This document shows, in pieces, positions 42,294 to 50,540 of a DNA stretch of 53,610 nucleotides; the first letter of the stretch is position 1, and each line of letters opens with the position of its first letter. Made by a program: the position numbers and the translations under genes. The stretch comes from Candidatus Gastranaerophilales bacterium (lineage in GTDB: Bacteria > Cyanobacteriota > Vampirovibrionia > Gastranaerophilales > Gastranaerophilaceae), in contig CALVHA010000017.1 of NCBI GenBank assembly GCA_944327255.1, positions 1-53,610 on the forward strand. Reading direction: 5' to 3'. Under the pieces are notes generated by a model. That model was not told the DNA's origin, made no database searches, and saw nothing but the letters and a program-made list of their open reading frames with translations.

Positions 42294-43145
42294 TTATAGT
42301 AATTCTTTCAAATAATTTGGCAATGCAAAACGTGCCATATGGTAATCTTTATTATATATCTTACAAGTTTTTGTAATTTCCGTACATCTATCTTCATCTA
42401 TATAAGAAAGCGGCTTTACATCCTCTGAACAGAAGGCCCAAGCCCAGTAACCACCGGGATAAGTCGGGATATTAGACGTAAATGTTTCGCACACTGGAAA
42501 GACTTTTTTCAAAAGATTATACATCTTTTTCACTGAATCTTTTTGAGCAAACGGCGATTCCGATTGCGCAACCATAATCCCGTCTTTCTTCAAAGAATTT
42601 TTTATATTTGTATAAAATTCTTCGGTAAACAACCCTTCACCAGGACCTATAGGGTCTGTTGAATCTATCAATATAATATCAAATTCGTTCTTTTTATCTT
42701 TTATATATTCAATTGCATCCTGAACAAGGATTTCTACTTTTGGGTTATCCAGTTCACAAGAAATAGTCGGCAAATATTGTTTACAAGCATCAATTACCAT
42801 TCCGTCAATTTCACACAGAACAACACGTTTAACAGTCTTATGTTTCAATACTTCTCTAACAGTACCGCCGTCACCTCCACCGATTACAAGAACCGATTCA
42901 GGATTTTTATGATTCATCATCGGGATATGCGCAATCATTTCGTGATAATGATACTCATCCCCCTCCGTCGTCATCATCAAATCGTCAAGAGTCAAAACTC
43001 TTCCAAGACTACTCTCTGTTTCAAAAACTTCAACCTTTTGAAACTCTGATTTATCTGAAAACAAAACTTTACCGGCTTTGATAGCAATTCCGAAACCTGC
43101 CGGTGTAATCTCATGGTAATATCCATTTTCTATTCCATTTTTCAT
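42294..43145 (-). CDS. speE: Spermidine synthase
   Basis: SpeE transfers an aminopropyl group from decarboxylated S-adenosylmethionine to putrescine. VIGGGDGGTVREVLKH is the nucleotide loop; LTLDDLMMTTEGDEYHYHEM is the amine site; IDSTDPIGPGEGLFTEEFY contains the catalytic Asp. The 283-residue length is normal. AAGGAG precedes the ATG. It is the first gene of speE > rseP. No speD or speA lies in the window, although an arginase/agmatinase-family gene is found at 51267. Confidence 0.95.
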   Translation of the reverse strand: MKNGIENGYYHEITPAGFGIAIKAGKVLFSDKSEFQKVEVFETESSLGRVLTLDDLMMTTEGDEYHYHEMIAHIPMMNHKNPESVLVIGGGDGGTVREVLKHKTVKRVVLCEIDGMVIDACKQYLPTISCELDNPKVEILVQDAIEYIKDKKNEFDIILIDSTDPIGPGEGLFTEEFYTNIKNSLKKDGIMVAQSESPFAQKDSVKKMYNLLKKVFPVCETFTSNIPTYPGGYWAWAFCSEDVKPLSYIDEDRCTEITKTCKIYNKDYHMARFALPNYLKELL

Positions 43146-43234
43146 TTAATTTCTCCTTCACTTTGTAAAAAATTGTATCATAAATAGCATTTTTTTTAAA
43201 TAAAAATTTTTAATAAATACACAGGGGAAAATAA

Positions 43235-43963
43235 ATGATATCAAAACTAGGGATTAAATTATTTAATGCAGCTAAAAAAGCATATCCGCTTTCTGCAAGC
43301 GGGAAAACTTTAATGCCTAAAAAAGCAGTTTTTAGTTTAAAAAATCCATATATTTTAGAAGCAGTACCAGAAAACAGACTTAAAGAACTGCAAATTTTTG
43401 AAGGGAAAAAATTAAACACAGTCAGCCGGATATTAGACAATCAAGACTACGATATTATCCTTAACAGGTACAAAAAAATTTTATCGGGCTTCAGTGAAGA
43501 AGAATTCAAAATTTTATACAAAAAAGCATTTCCGAACACAAAAATTCCAACAGATGTAAACTATGACGCATTTGTGTTTTTAAATAATCTTTCTCCTGAA
43601 ATCGGTTCAAAATTTGATGCTCACGGCCTTGCAAAAATAGGGGTTGCCGATCAGCTAAAACAATTAAATACATTATTAACAAAGGGGATTGATAAAAGTA
43701 AACCTTTTCATACTGCACCGCTTGTTTCAAAAAATAACGCAGGAGTGGGTGCCGGATTGGGGACAGGAGGACATGCATATCGTGATGGTTCATTTATAGT
43801 GGTCGGAGAAAAGTCAAAATTAATTGAAGAAAGCGGAATAAAGCACGTTATCGTAAACGACGCTTATTACAATATAATTGAAGACCTGCGCAAAAAATTT
43901 CCAAAAATAAACTTTGTTCGTGCGGACGAATCTGTCGAATATTTTACGAAATTACTTTCCTAA
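43235..43963 (+). CDS. Hypothetical two-part protein with Gly-rich C-terminal domain
   Basis: Not recognised. The 242-residue protein starts with a short amphipathic helix (MISKLGIKLFNAAKKAYPLS), followed by a helical region (LDNQDYDIILNRYKKILSGF). The last 90 residues look like a compact alpha/beta domain: NNAGVGAGLGTGGHAYRDGS followed by FIVVGEKSKL, HVIVNDAYYNIIEDLRKKFP, and NFVRADE. The Gly-rich loop and the V-I-V-N-D strand end could form a nucleotide or phosphate site, but no fold is assigned. AGGGGAAAATAA precedes the ATG. The 3' end overlaps hinT by 12 bases. Confidence 0.75.
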   Translation: MISKLGIKLFNAAKKAYPLSASGKTLMPKKAVFSLKNPYILEAVPENRLKELQIFEGKKLNTVSRILDNQDYDIILNRYKKILSGFSEEEFKILYKKAFPNTKIPTDVNYDAFVFLNNLSPEIGSKFDAHGLAKIGVADQLKQLNTLLTKGIDKSKPFHTAPLVSKNNAGVGAGLGTGGHAYRDGSFIVVGEKSKLIEESGIKHVIVNDAYYNIIEDLRKKFPKINFVRADESVEYFTKLLS

Positions 43964-44263
43964 AACATGAATGTGCAGATGGAAAACTTCCTGCCCGGCC
44001 TCTTTACCTGTATTAATCTGTGTTCTATAGGATTTCAAGCCGACTTTTTTAGCAGCCTCTTTTACACCTAGCATTAATTCTCCCAGTAAATTTTTATCAT
44101 CAAGTTCATTTAAAGAAGGAACATGAATTCTAGGGACAACGAGTAAATGTACAGGAGCTTTCGGATTAATATCCTTAAACACAACAAGATACTCGTTTTC
44201 ATAAACGAAATCTGTATTAAAATCTCCTCTTATAATTTTACAAAAAATACAATTTTCATCCAT
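43952..44263 (-). CDS. hinT: HIT-family nucleotide phosphoramidase
   Basis: Small histidine-triad hydrolase of AMP-lysine and similar phosphoramidates. CIFCKIIRGDF gives the two N-terminal Cys. FKDINPKAPVHLLVVPR and EVFHLHIHVLGK give the histidine triad H-x-H-x-H (residues 95, 97, 99). The product is 103 residues from ATG 44263, chosen because AAAGGAG stands 15-9 bases upstream; the frame from 44305 would run through the stop of the plsC-like gene. The C-terminus ends four residues after the triad, about ten residues shorter than most HinT proteins. It is the last gene of nrdD > nrdG > plsC-like > hinT. Confidence 0.93.
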   Translation of the reverse strand: MDENCIFCKIIRGDFNTDFVYENEYLVVFKDINPKAPVHLLVVPRIHVPSLNELDDKNLLGELMLGVKEAAKKVGLKSYRTQINTGKEAGQEVFHLHIHVLGK

Positions 44264-44276
44264 TTTACAAGCTCCT

Positions 44277-45101
44277 TTATACGTCTGCAACAGGCGGAAT
44301 ATCAATTTTTTTCAATCTTTGTTCAATACGTCTATACCATTTCAGATGCTGTTTAAAAAGAATTTTATAATCCTCAATTTTTCCATGAGAAATATCATCA
44401 AACTGACGGTCACAAGTTTTAACTAATTCCTGCTCAAACATATGTGTTAATTCTTTTCTGTCAGGGTTAATATTTTCTCTTGTCAAAGTCATTTTTTCAC
44501 CAAAAGTAGCAATAACTTCCGGTCTGTTATCTCTAAAGAAACAGTAATCTAAAGCTACAGGAACAAGATTGACTTTTCCATACTTCTTTACTGACTTTTG
44601 AACAATATATGCAAGACCTGTTTGAAAGACCATAGGTCTGTAATGAGGAGGTCTGATAATACCCTGAGGGAAAATACACAGCATATTTTTCAAATCACCG
44701 ACAACATCAACAGAATATTGTAATGCTTTCATTGCTGACTGAGGAGATTTTTTGCACACAGAGTAAGCTCCGCCTCTGCGAAGAAGCGGGAATCTGTTTA
44801 ATTCCTCAATCATCAATCTTATTTCTTTATGAAAAATTCTGTGTGTAATATTATATAACACACTTCCGTCCCACCAGTTGCTGTGAGGAGCATATAAAAT
44901 AGTAGGCACCCCTTTTTCTAAAACACCTTCGTCACCTTTATATCTAAAGGCATAAAATCTGTTTTGAACCATGTTAAAGAAAAACAGACTTGCAATCATC
45001 AGCCAAAAACGACTTGTCTTTGCAGGTGTAAATTTCTCCTCTTTGTTCCGCAATTTTGTAGGCGGGATGTCAGAATATAAATGTTCCTCTACTTGTGTCA
45101 T
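44277..45101 (-). CDS. plsC: 1-acylglycerol-3-phosphate acyltransferase-like protein
   Basis: PlsC-family acyltransferases move an acyl group from acyl-CoA or acyl-ACP to lysophosphatidate. HSNWWD (73-78) is the H-x4-D catalytic motif; FPQGIIRPP (144-152) replaces the usual FPEG with FPQG. A membrane segment at about 33-45 (WLMIASLFFFNMVQ) is expected. YRPMVFQTGLAYIVQKS fits motif III/IV. At 274 residues it is normal. The FPQG variant and the unusual C-terminal part leave the acceptor open; it could act on another lysolipid. Its start lacks a clear ribosome-binding site. Confidence 0.82.
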   Translation of the reverse strand: MTQVEEHLYSDIPPTKLRNKEEKFTPAKTSRFWLMIASLFFFNMVQNRFYAFRYKGDEGVLEKGVPTILYAPHSNWWDGSVLYNITHRIFHKEIRLMIEELNRFPLLRRGGAYSVCKKSPQSAMKALQYSVDVVGDLKNMLCIFPQGIIRPPHYRPMVFQTGLAYIVQKSVKKYGKVNLVPVALDYCFFRDNRPEVIATFGEKMTLTRENINPDRKELTHMFEQELVKTCDRQFDDISHGKIEDYKILFKQHLKWYRRIEQRLKKIDIPPVADV

Positions 45102-45178
45102 AAATTAATTGTACCCCATAATTTTAAATTAGGAAGTAAGATACCCTCAATTTTTAAGAAATCTTAACTTCTATTATA

Positions 45179-45871
45179 CTATCGTACACGGACAAAATTA
45201 ACATGCAAGCACAATTTTTCGGAAATTTGCCCGAATTCCTCATCAGAATAGTTTTGTGTATAAGTTAACAAATTTTCATCCAGCACTTTTGAGGGAACGA
45301 ATTTTTGGAGATAATAGCGTTTTGCGCCATGAATTTCATTTCCTATTTTTTCAAAATCTTCTATACTCAAAAGTCTTTTCAGCACGGTTGTGCGGAACTC
45401 ATAATGCGTACCACAATTCATAATATGTTTTATACTCATTTTAATTTTATTAATGTCAATGTCAATTCCGCTAATATATTTGTATCTGTTTAGCGGAGCT
45501 TTAATATCCATTGCAATATAATCAAGAAGATTTTCTTCTGTAAGTCTTTCCAGCATGCCAGGATAACTCCCGTTCGTATCAAGTTTCACAAGAAAGCCCA
45601 GTTTCTTAATTTCCTTTATAAATTCTGGCAAATCGACATGCAGACATGGCTCCCCACCAGTAATTACAACTCCGTCTAATTTTCCTCTTCTTGTTTTAAG
45701 AAAATCAAGGACAGAAGAAACACTCACATTCGGAGTGTTCCCATCTGCCTTTAAAAGTTCAGGATTATGACAATAAGGACATCTGAAATTGCAACCCTGA
45801 GTAAACACTATAGCACTGATTTTCTCAGGATAATCCAGAAGTGACGTTTTTTGAAATCCTCCAATCAACAT
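45179..45871 (-). CDS. nrdG: Anaerobic ribonucleotide reductase activating protein
   Basis: A radical-SAM enzyme installs the glycyl radical on NrdD. CNFRCPYC gives the C-x3-C-x2-C cluster motif (Cys27, 31, 34 from the ATG). VITGGEPCLH is the S-adenosylmethionine site. The N-terminus (MLIGGFQKTSLLDYPEKISA) belongs to the longer NrdG type of about 230 residues rather than the short 150-residue enterobacterial type. The ATG at 45871 overlaps the nrdD stop codon by 7 bases (ATGTTGA), so the genes are translationally coupled; a TTG two codons earlier is less likely. Confidence 0.94.
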   Translation of the reverse strand: MLIGGFQKTSLLDYPEKISAIVFTQGCNFRCPYCHNPELLKADGNTPNVSVSSVLDFLKTRRGKLDGVVITGGEPCLHVDLPEFIKEIKKLGFLVKLDTNGSYPGMLERLTEENLLDYIAMDIKAPLNRYKYISGIDIDINKIKMSIKHIMNCGTHYEFRTTVLKRLLSIEDFEKIGNEIHGAKRYYLQKFVPSKVLDENLLTYTQNYSDEEFGQISEKLCLHVNFVRVR

Positions 45872-47739
45872 TTGCAAGCCGTTTCTTCATTAATTTCAAA
45901 AGTCTTTCTGCTGTTAAATTCTATTTTCTTACCTTTATTCCATTGTTTTACAGGTCTTATATACCCCACAACACGGGAGTAAACTTCACATTCCGCACCG
46001 CAATCAGGGCAAGTAAAATGTTCTCCTGATACATAACCGTGATTAGGACAAGTACTAAACGTCGGAGAGAATGTAAAATAAGGAAGTTTATAGTTATTAC
46101 ATATTTTTTTTACAAGATTTTTCATCGTTTCAAGATTTGAAATTCTCTCTCCCGCAAAAATATGAACAACTGTACCGCCAGTGTATTTTGTTTGAAGCTC
46201 GTCCTGATGATCAAGTACTTCAAAAATATCATCGGAATAATTTACAGGTAGCTGGGTTGAATTTGTATAGAATGGATATTTATGCTGTTTGTCAAGTTTT
46301 GCAAGTCTATAGGAAGTCCCTTCGCCGGGAGTTGCCTCAAGGTTATAATTATTCCCTGTTTTCTGCTGAAACTCAACAATTTTAGAGCGCATAAAGTCCA
46401 TAACTTCCAATGCGAATTGTTTACCTCTAAAACTTCCTATATTATCTCCCAGAAGGTTAATACACGCTTCATTCATACCAATAAGTCCGATTGTTGAGAA
46501 ATGATTTTTCCAGTAAACACCAAATCTTGCTTTTATATCTCTCAAGTAAAATTTTGTATAAGGATACAAATCCTTATCAGTCAAGTCTTCCAATAATTTC
46601 CGTTTAATTTCCAAACTTTCTTTTGCAGTTTCCATATATTTTGCAAGCAGTTCAAAAAACTCGCCTTTATTTCGAACTGCATCGGCAATTTTCGGAAGGT
46701 TAATAGTAACAACACCCACAGAACCAGTAAGAGGATTTGACCCGAACAAGCCTCCGCCTCTATATTCAAGTTCTCTGTTATCAATTCTCAGACGACAACA
46801 CATAGAACGGGCATCTTCAGGTGACATATCTGAATTAATAAAGTTTGAAAAATAAGGGATGCCATATTTGGCAGACATTTCCCATAATCCCTCAATATTT
46901 TTATTATCCCAGTCAAAATCTTTAGTAATATTATATGTAGGAATAGGGAATGTGAATACTCTTCCCAAACTGTCACCCTCCATCATAATTTCAAAGAAAG
47001 CCTTATTTAACATATCCATTTCGGGCTGAAATTCCTTATAAGTCATTTTCTGATACTCTCCGCCAATAATAACGGATTGCTCTGCATAATAACTCGGAAC
47101 TGTCAAATCCATAGTAATATTTGTAAACGGTGTTTGGAAACCAACACGGGTTGGAACGTTCATATTGAAAACAAATTCCTGCATTGACTGCTTAACCTGC
47201 TCATAAGTCAAGTTATCATATCTTATGAACGGTGCCAGAAGGGTATCAAAATTAGAAAAAGCCTGAGCGCCCGCAGCTTCTCCCTGCATTGTATACAGAA
47301 AATTTACTATCTGCCCGAGAGCAGTTCTAAAATGTTTTGCGGGAGCACTTTCAATTTTTCCGGCAACACCCTTAAAACCTTCTGTTAATAAATCTTTCAA
47401 ATCCCATCCCACACAATAAACAGAAATTATATTCAAATCATGTATATGGATATCTCCGTTAAGATGTGCGTTCTTAATATGTGAAGGATAAATTTTATTC
47501 AGCCAGTAGTTTTTACTAATTTCAGATGCAATATAATTATTAAGCCCCTGAATTGAATAAGACATATTGGAATTCTCATTAACCTTCCAATCGAGTTTTC
47601 TTAAATAACTGTCAACAAGATTAACGTTAGCCTCATCAATTTTCGTCTGCAAACTGTTAAAAGCATCTAACGACATGCCGCTTAAAGCTTTCGGGGATGA
47701 AAAATCGGCAATACTCCCCTTACCCAATGTTTTTTCCAT
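45865..47739 (-). CDS. nrdD: Anaerobic (class III) ribonucleoside-triphosphate reductase
   Basis: NrdD reduces ribonucleoside triphosphates under strict anaerobiosis with a glycyl radical. From ATG 47739 (AGGAG upstream) it has 624 residues. DIHIHDLN, MQGEAAGAQAFSNFDTLLAP, and SMCCRLRIDN (catalytic Cys) are present. A C-terminal zinc ribbon (CPNHG and CPDCGAEC) precedes the glycyl-radical loop RVVGYIRPVKQWNKGK (Gly near 592). An N-terminal ATP-cone appears to be missing, since the protein begins close to the barrel. The upstream frame to 47829 is only translated riboswitch. Expression is expected to fall when cobalamin is bound by the leader. Confidence 0.96.
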   Translation of the reverse strand: MEKTLGKGSIADFSSPKALSGMSLDAFNSLQTKIDEANVNLVDSYLRKLDWKVNENSNMSYSIQGLNNYIASEISKNYWLNKIYPSHIKNAHLNGDIHIHDLNIISVYCVGWDLKDLLTEGFKGVAGKIESAPAKHFRTALGQIVNFLYTMQGEAAGAQAFSNFDTLLAPFIRYDNLTYEQVKQSMQEFVFNMNVPTRVGFQTPFTNITMDLTVPSYYAEQSVIIGGEYQKMTYKEFQPEMDMLNKAFFEIMMEGDSLGRVFTFPIPTYNITKDFDWDNKNIEGLWEMSAKYGIPYFSNFINSDMSPEDARSMCCRLRIDNRELEYRGGGLFGSNPLTGSVGVVTINLPKIADAVRNKGEFFELLAKYMETAKESLEIKRKLLEDLTDKDLYPYTKFYLRDIKARFGVYWKNHFSTIGLIGMNEACINLLGDNIGSFRGKQFALEVMDFMRSKIVEFQQKTGNNYNLEATPGEGTSYRLAKLDKQHKYPFYTNSTQLPVNYSDDIFEVLDHQDELQTKYTGGTVVHIFAGERISNLETMKNLVKKICNNYKLPYFTFSPTFSTCPNHGYVSGEHFTCPDCGAECEVYSRVVGYIRPVKQWNKGKKIEFNSRKTFEINEETACKC

Positions 47740-47756
47740 AATTTTAAATCTCCTAG

Positions 47757-47845
47757 TCTCGAGGTGTAACCAACTGAGATAAGCATTCCGACTGTAACGG
47801 CTGCGGACCAGTGCGGGATTTCCACCCATGCTTTCCTTATTTCAG
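47757..47845 (-). promoter_or_regulatory. Compact (class II-like) cobalamin riboswitch before nrdD
   Basis: Read on the minus strand: a closing stem ATAAG/CTTAT, then GAAAGC, a hairpin GGG-TGGAAAT-CCC, a second arm with CACTGGTCCGCAGCCGTTA, and TCGGAATG before the closing stem. This reproduces the core of short adenosyl-/hydroxocobalamin riboswitches (stem-GAAAG, G-x-GAAAT hairpin, CGGTTA, CCGAATG-stem). A downstream TCTC...GAGA arm leads to the nrdD ribosome-binding site AGGAG, ten bases from the ATG. Translational control by hiding that site is likely. The aptamer is only about 90 bases long, without the long peripheral arms of the btuB type. Confidence 0.8.
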
Positions 47846-47852
47846 TAAATTT

Positions 47853-47881
47853 ATTTTATAATTATATTTAAAACTTGTCAA
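47853..47881 (-). promoter_or_regulatory. Promoter of nrdDG
   Basis: On the minus strand TTGACA (47881-47876), exactly 17 bases, then TAAAAT (47858-47853). Transcription would begin near 47846, just before the riboswitch. Confidence 0.8.
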
Positions 47882-47929
47882 TTCATTCGAAAGATTGAAG
47901 TTTTTATCATTGTAGCTCATAGAAAAGCT

Positions 47930-48247
47930 TCAGCGGTATTTAACCACCGCCCGTATTATATCACTGATAAGCGGTAAATTTTTTCTATCAGTAGATTTTA
48001 TCATATCAATTATTTCTATACGCTCATCTTCAATGTTTTTGAACGATATATTGAAAAACTGATTGATATCAATTTCAAGAATTTTGGCAATATTAACAAA
48101 TGTTCCAAGTGAAGGGTAAGAATTTCCATTTTCAATAAGGCACATTTGACGTGGTGATATATCTACAATTTCAGATAGTTTTTCCTGCGAAAAACCTCTG
48201 GCACGTCTGGCTTGCCTGATCTTTGCCCCTATAGTTTTTTTATCCAA
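47930..48247 (-). CDS. XRE-family helix-turn-helix regulator
   Basis: A 105-residue protein with an N-terminal lambda-Cro/XRE domain. IGAKIRQARRARGFSQEKLS, ISPRQMCLIENGNSYPSLGT, and the closing helix NIAKILEIDINQFF are typical. The C-terminal 40 residues (DERIEIIDMIKSTDRKNLPL) may mediate dimerisation. The start is TTG (48245-48247) with AAAGGG upstream. It lies between nrdD and the pilin and is divergent from the pilin; its targets are unknown, and these two neighbours are candidates. Confidence 0.88.
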   Translation of the reverse strand: MDKKTIGAKIRQARRARGFSQEKLSEIVDISPRQMCLIENGNSYPSLGTFVNIAKILEIDINQFFNISFKNIEDERIEIIDMIKSTDRKNLPLISDIIRAVVKYR

Positions 48248-48316
48248 TGCTTTGCCCTTTTGCTATTAGTATATTAATGACTTAATGGTTATATAATGAA
48301 ATATATATCAATAATC

Positions 48317-48345
48317 TTGACAAATTGATATAAGTATCCTATAAT
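48317..48345 (+). promoter_or_regulatory. Consensus promoter of the pilin gene
   Basis: TTGACA (48317-48322), a 17-base spacer and TATAAT (48340-48345) match the sigma-70 consensus exactly. A GGAGG follows near 48372. Strong constitutive transcription is expected. Confidence 0.92.
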
Positions 48346-48382
48346 ATATAATGGAACCATTTAAATAAACGGAGGATTTGAA

Positions 48383-49036
48383 ATGATTAATGGAACTAAG
48401 AACGCTTTTACACTTGCAGAGGTATTGATTACCTTAGGTATCATCGGGGTTGTTGCAGCTATGACTATGCCTACTTTATTGAACTCAACTCAAGGTGCTC
48501 AATATAGAACTGCTTACAAAAAAGCTTTATCAGTATTATCTCAAGCTGTTGTTATGAACGTCGCTCTTGACGACTACGATTTGGCTCAAGCAACTGTAAC
48601 AGCTGCAGCAGATGCAACAAATGGTACTTCAGCATCAGTTTTCAACTTGTTTAACAACAGAATGAACGTTGCTAAAACTTGTGTAGGGGCAGGTTGCTCT
48701 GAGGGTTGGACTTCAAGCAGTATTGCTTTTGGTTCTGATGCAACAAGTAACTACACATTCTTCTTTAACGATGGTATCACTCTAACATTTGCTAAAAATG
48801 ATGCTAACTGCTCAGAAACACTTGTTACTCCTGATGGAGTAACTAAATGCCATGGTGCTATCGACGTTAACGGTGCTAAAAACCCTAACAGACTTGTTAC
48901 TTGTGATGATAATACAACAAACGCTACTAATTGTAAGGTAACTAACCCTACAGACGTTTATCCGGTTATCATGTATGACCAATCAGTATTACCAAACTCT
49001 CAAGCAGCTAGAGCTGTATTGTTCGGCGGTAAATAA
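48383..49036 (+). CDS. Type IV pilin
   Basis: A pilin of 217 residues before processing. The leader MINGTKNA is followed by the cleavage/methylation site A|FTLAEV with Glu5, then a hydrophobic helix (LITLGIIGVVAAMTMPTLL). The usual Gly before the cleavage site is Ala. The globular domain is Ala/Thr/Asn-rich, with six Cys (TCVGAGC, NCSE, KCHG, TCDDN, NCKV region) that could form disulfides. Codon bias and the consensus promoter mark it as a highly expressed, probably major pilin. A perfect intrinsic terminator follows, so it is monocistronic. The assembly machine at 4-10.5 kb is its likely exporter. Confidence 0.93.
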   Translation: MINGTKNAFTLAEVLITLGIIGVVAAMTMPTLLNSTQGAQYRTAYKKALSVLSQAVVMNVALDDYDLAQATVTAAADATNGTSASVFNLFNNRMNVAKTCVGAGCSEGWTSSSIAFGSDATSNYTFFFNDGITLTFAKNDANCSETLVTPDGVTKCHGAIDVNGAKNPNRLVTCDDNTTNATNCKVTNPTDVYPVIMYDQSVLPNSQAARAVLFGGK

Positions 49037-49082
49037 TTATAAAGTTTACTTTTCAAAAGTAAAACATGAAACGAATCTTTTC

Positions 49083-49114
49083 ACCTGACACAGAAAATGT
49101 GTCAGGTTTTTTTT
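49083..49114 (+). terminator. Terminator of the pilin gene
   Basis: ACCTGACACA and TGTGTCAGGT form a perfect 10-bp stem with a GAAAA loop, followed by a run of eight T. Confidence 0.95.
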
Positions 49115-49144
49115 ATGGATAAACCCTCTCAATGGAAAGAAGGC

Positions 49145-49166
49145 TCCCCCGCAAAAGGGGATAGTT
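49145..49166. repeat. Short GC-rich inverted repeat
   Basis: CTCCCCCGCAAAAGGGGAT: CCCC and GGGG around a GCAAAA-type loop, in otherwise AT-rich DNA before rimO. It resembles the stems in the repeat island at 52.8-53.1 kb (CCTCCCCTTGTGGGAGG) but is not identical. Confidence 0.4.
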
Positions 49167-49211
49167 TAATCAACATATTTATGTTAATATACCTTGTAAA
49201 AGAGGTAACTT

Positions 49212-50525
49212 ATGAAAAAAATAGCTTTAATAAATCACGGTTGTGCAAAAAATCTTGTTGATTCAGAGCTTATGCTTGGACTACTTGCAGAAAAAGGATA
49301 TGAGATAACCTTAGATGAAAATGATGCAGATTTAATCATAATAAACACCTGTTCATTTATACACGATGCAGAAAAAGAATCTGTACAGTCTATATTGCAA
49401 ATGGTAGAAAGCGGGAAAAAAGTTATCGTAACAGGATGCCTTCCGCAAAAACATAAAGATGAACTTAAAAAAGCTATTCCGGAAGTATGCGCAATGGTTG
49501 GCACAACAGATTTTAAAGATATTGTATCTATAGTTGAAAATGTTTTAAACAAACAAAATGCGGAATATATCTCAAAAATTTCAGAAAAGCCAGAATACAT
49601 TTATCCGGAAACAATAAGGCGCCAGCAAATAACAATGGGTTCAAGCTCATACATAAAAATAGCCGACGGATGTAATTATCATTGCGGATACTGTATTATT
49701 CCACAATTAAGAGGGGCATACCACTCACGAACTATTGAAAACATTGTTGAAGAAGCCAGAGAACTTGTTTCAAAGGGAGTAACTGAAATTGATCTTATAG
49801 CTCAGGATACGACCAGTTACGGAATTGATATCTACGGAAAAACTTCACTTGCAAAACTTCTTGAAGAATTGAACAAAATTGAAGGGTTAGGCTGGATAAG
49901 GATTATGTATGCATACCCGTCTCAGCTGAACGATGAACTTATTAATGCAATAGCGAAATTAGATAAAGTTGCAAAATACATAGATTTACCTCTTCAACAC
50001 TACAGTAAAAAAATTCTTGAAGCAATGAGAAGACCCGTTTTTGATTATAAGGAACTCATAAACAAACTTCGTGATAAAATTCCGGGGGTAGCTATAAGAA
50101 CGGCTTTTATTGTCGGATATCCCGGAGAAACAGAAGAGGATTTTAGAGAGCTTTATAATTTTGTCAAATCCGCAAGATTTGACAGAATGGGAGTATTTGA
50201 ATATTCCCGCGAAAAAAATACAACATCTTACTCAATGCAACATCAGGTTCCTAAAAAACTTAAACACAAACGTTATAAAGAATTAATGGAATTACAACAG
50301 CAAATTTCTTATGAGATCAATCAGACTTATATAGGGAAAACAATCCCTTGTATGGTCGAAAGTTATACTGATGACGGAGTTATAATTATGCGCTCCGAAC
50401 ACGATGCACCTGAAATTGACGGACTTGTTTACGCAAAATCTGACAAACCTGTTGTCCCGGGTGATATTGAAGATGTTTTAATAGATAATGCCGATGAATA
50501 CGATCTTTTCGGAAAAATTGTTTAG
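49212..50525 (+). CDS. rimO: Ribosomal protein S12 methylthiotransferase RimO
   Basis: A radical-SAM enzyme that adds a methylthio group to an Asp of ribosomal protein S12. The N-terminal UPF0004 domain has GCAKNLVDSE (RimO rather than MiaB), NTCSF and VTGCLPQ as auxiliary-cluster cysteines. The radical SAM motif is CNYHCGYC within KIADGCNYHCGYCIIPQLRG. A TRAM domain ends the protein (about 375-437). The 437-residue length is normal. AGAGGTAAC precedes the ATG. Confidence 0.96.
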   Translation: MKKIALINHGCAKNLVDSELMLGLLAEKGYEITLDENDADLIIINTCSFIHDAEKESVQSILQMVESGKKVIVTGCLPQKHKDELKKAIPEVCAMVGTTDFKDIVSIVENVLNKQNAEYISKISEKPEYIYPETIRRQQITMGSSSYIKIADGCNYHCGYCIIPQLRGAYHSRTIENIVEEARELVSKGVTEIDLIAQDTTSYGIDIYGKTSLAKLLEELNKIEGLGWIRIMYAYPSQLNDELINAIAKLDKVAKYIDLPLQHYSKKILEAMRRPVFDYKELINKLRDKIPGVAIRTAFIVGYPGETEEDFRELYNFVKSARFDRMGVFEYSREKNTTSYSMQHQVPKKLKHKRYKELMELQQQISYEINQTYIGKTIPCMVESYTDDGVIIMRSEHDAPEIDGLVYAKSDKPVVPGDIEDVLIDNADEYDLFGKIV

Positions 50526-50540
50526 AGCAAATTTGAGAGT

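Noticed and set aside
47757..47790. tRNA-like D-arm (CTCAGTTGGTTA) on the minus strand
   Set aside because: No acceptor stem, anticodon arm or T-arm fits around it, and the region is explained by the cobalamin riboswitch and the nrdD ribosome-binding site.
47740..47829. N-terminal extension of NrdD by 30 residues
   Set aside because: The extension is translated riboswitch and ribosome-binding site; the ATG at 47739 has AGGAG before it and matches the family's usual start.
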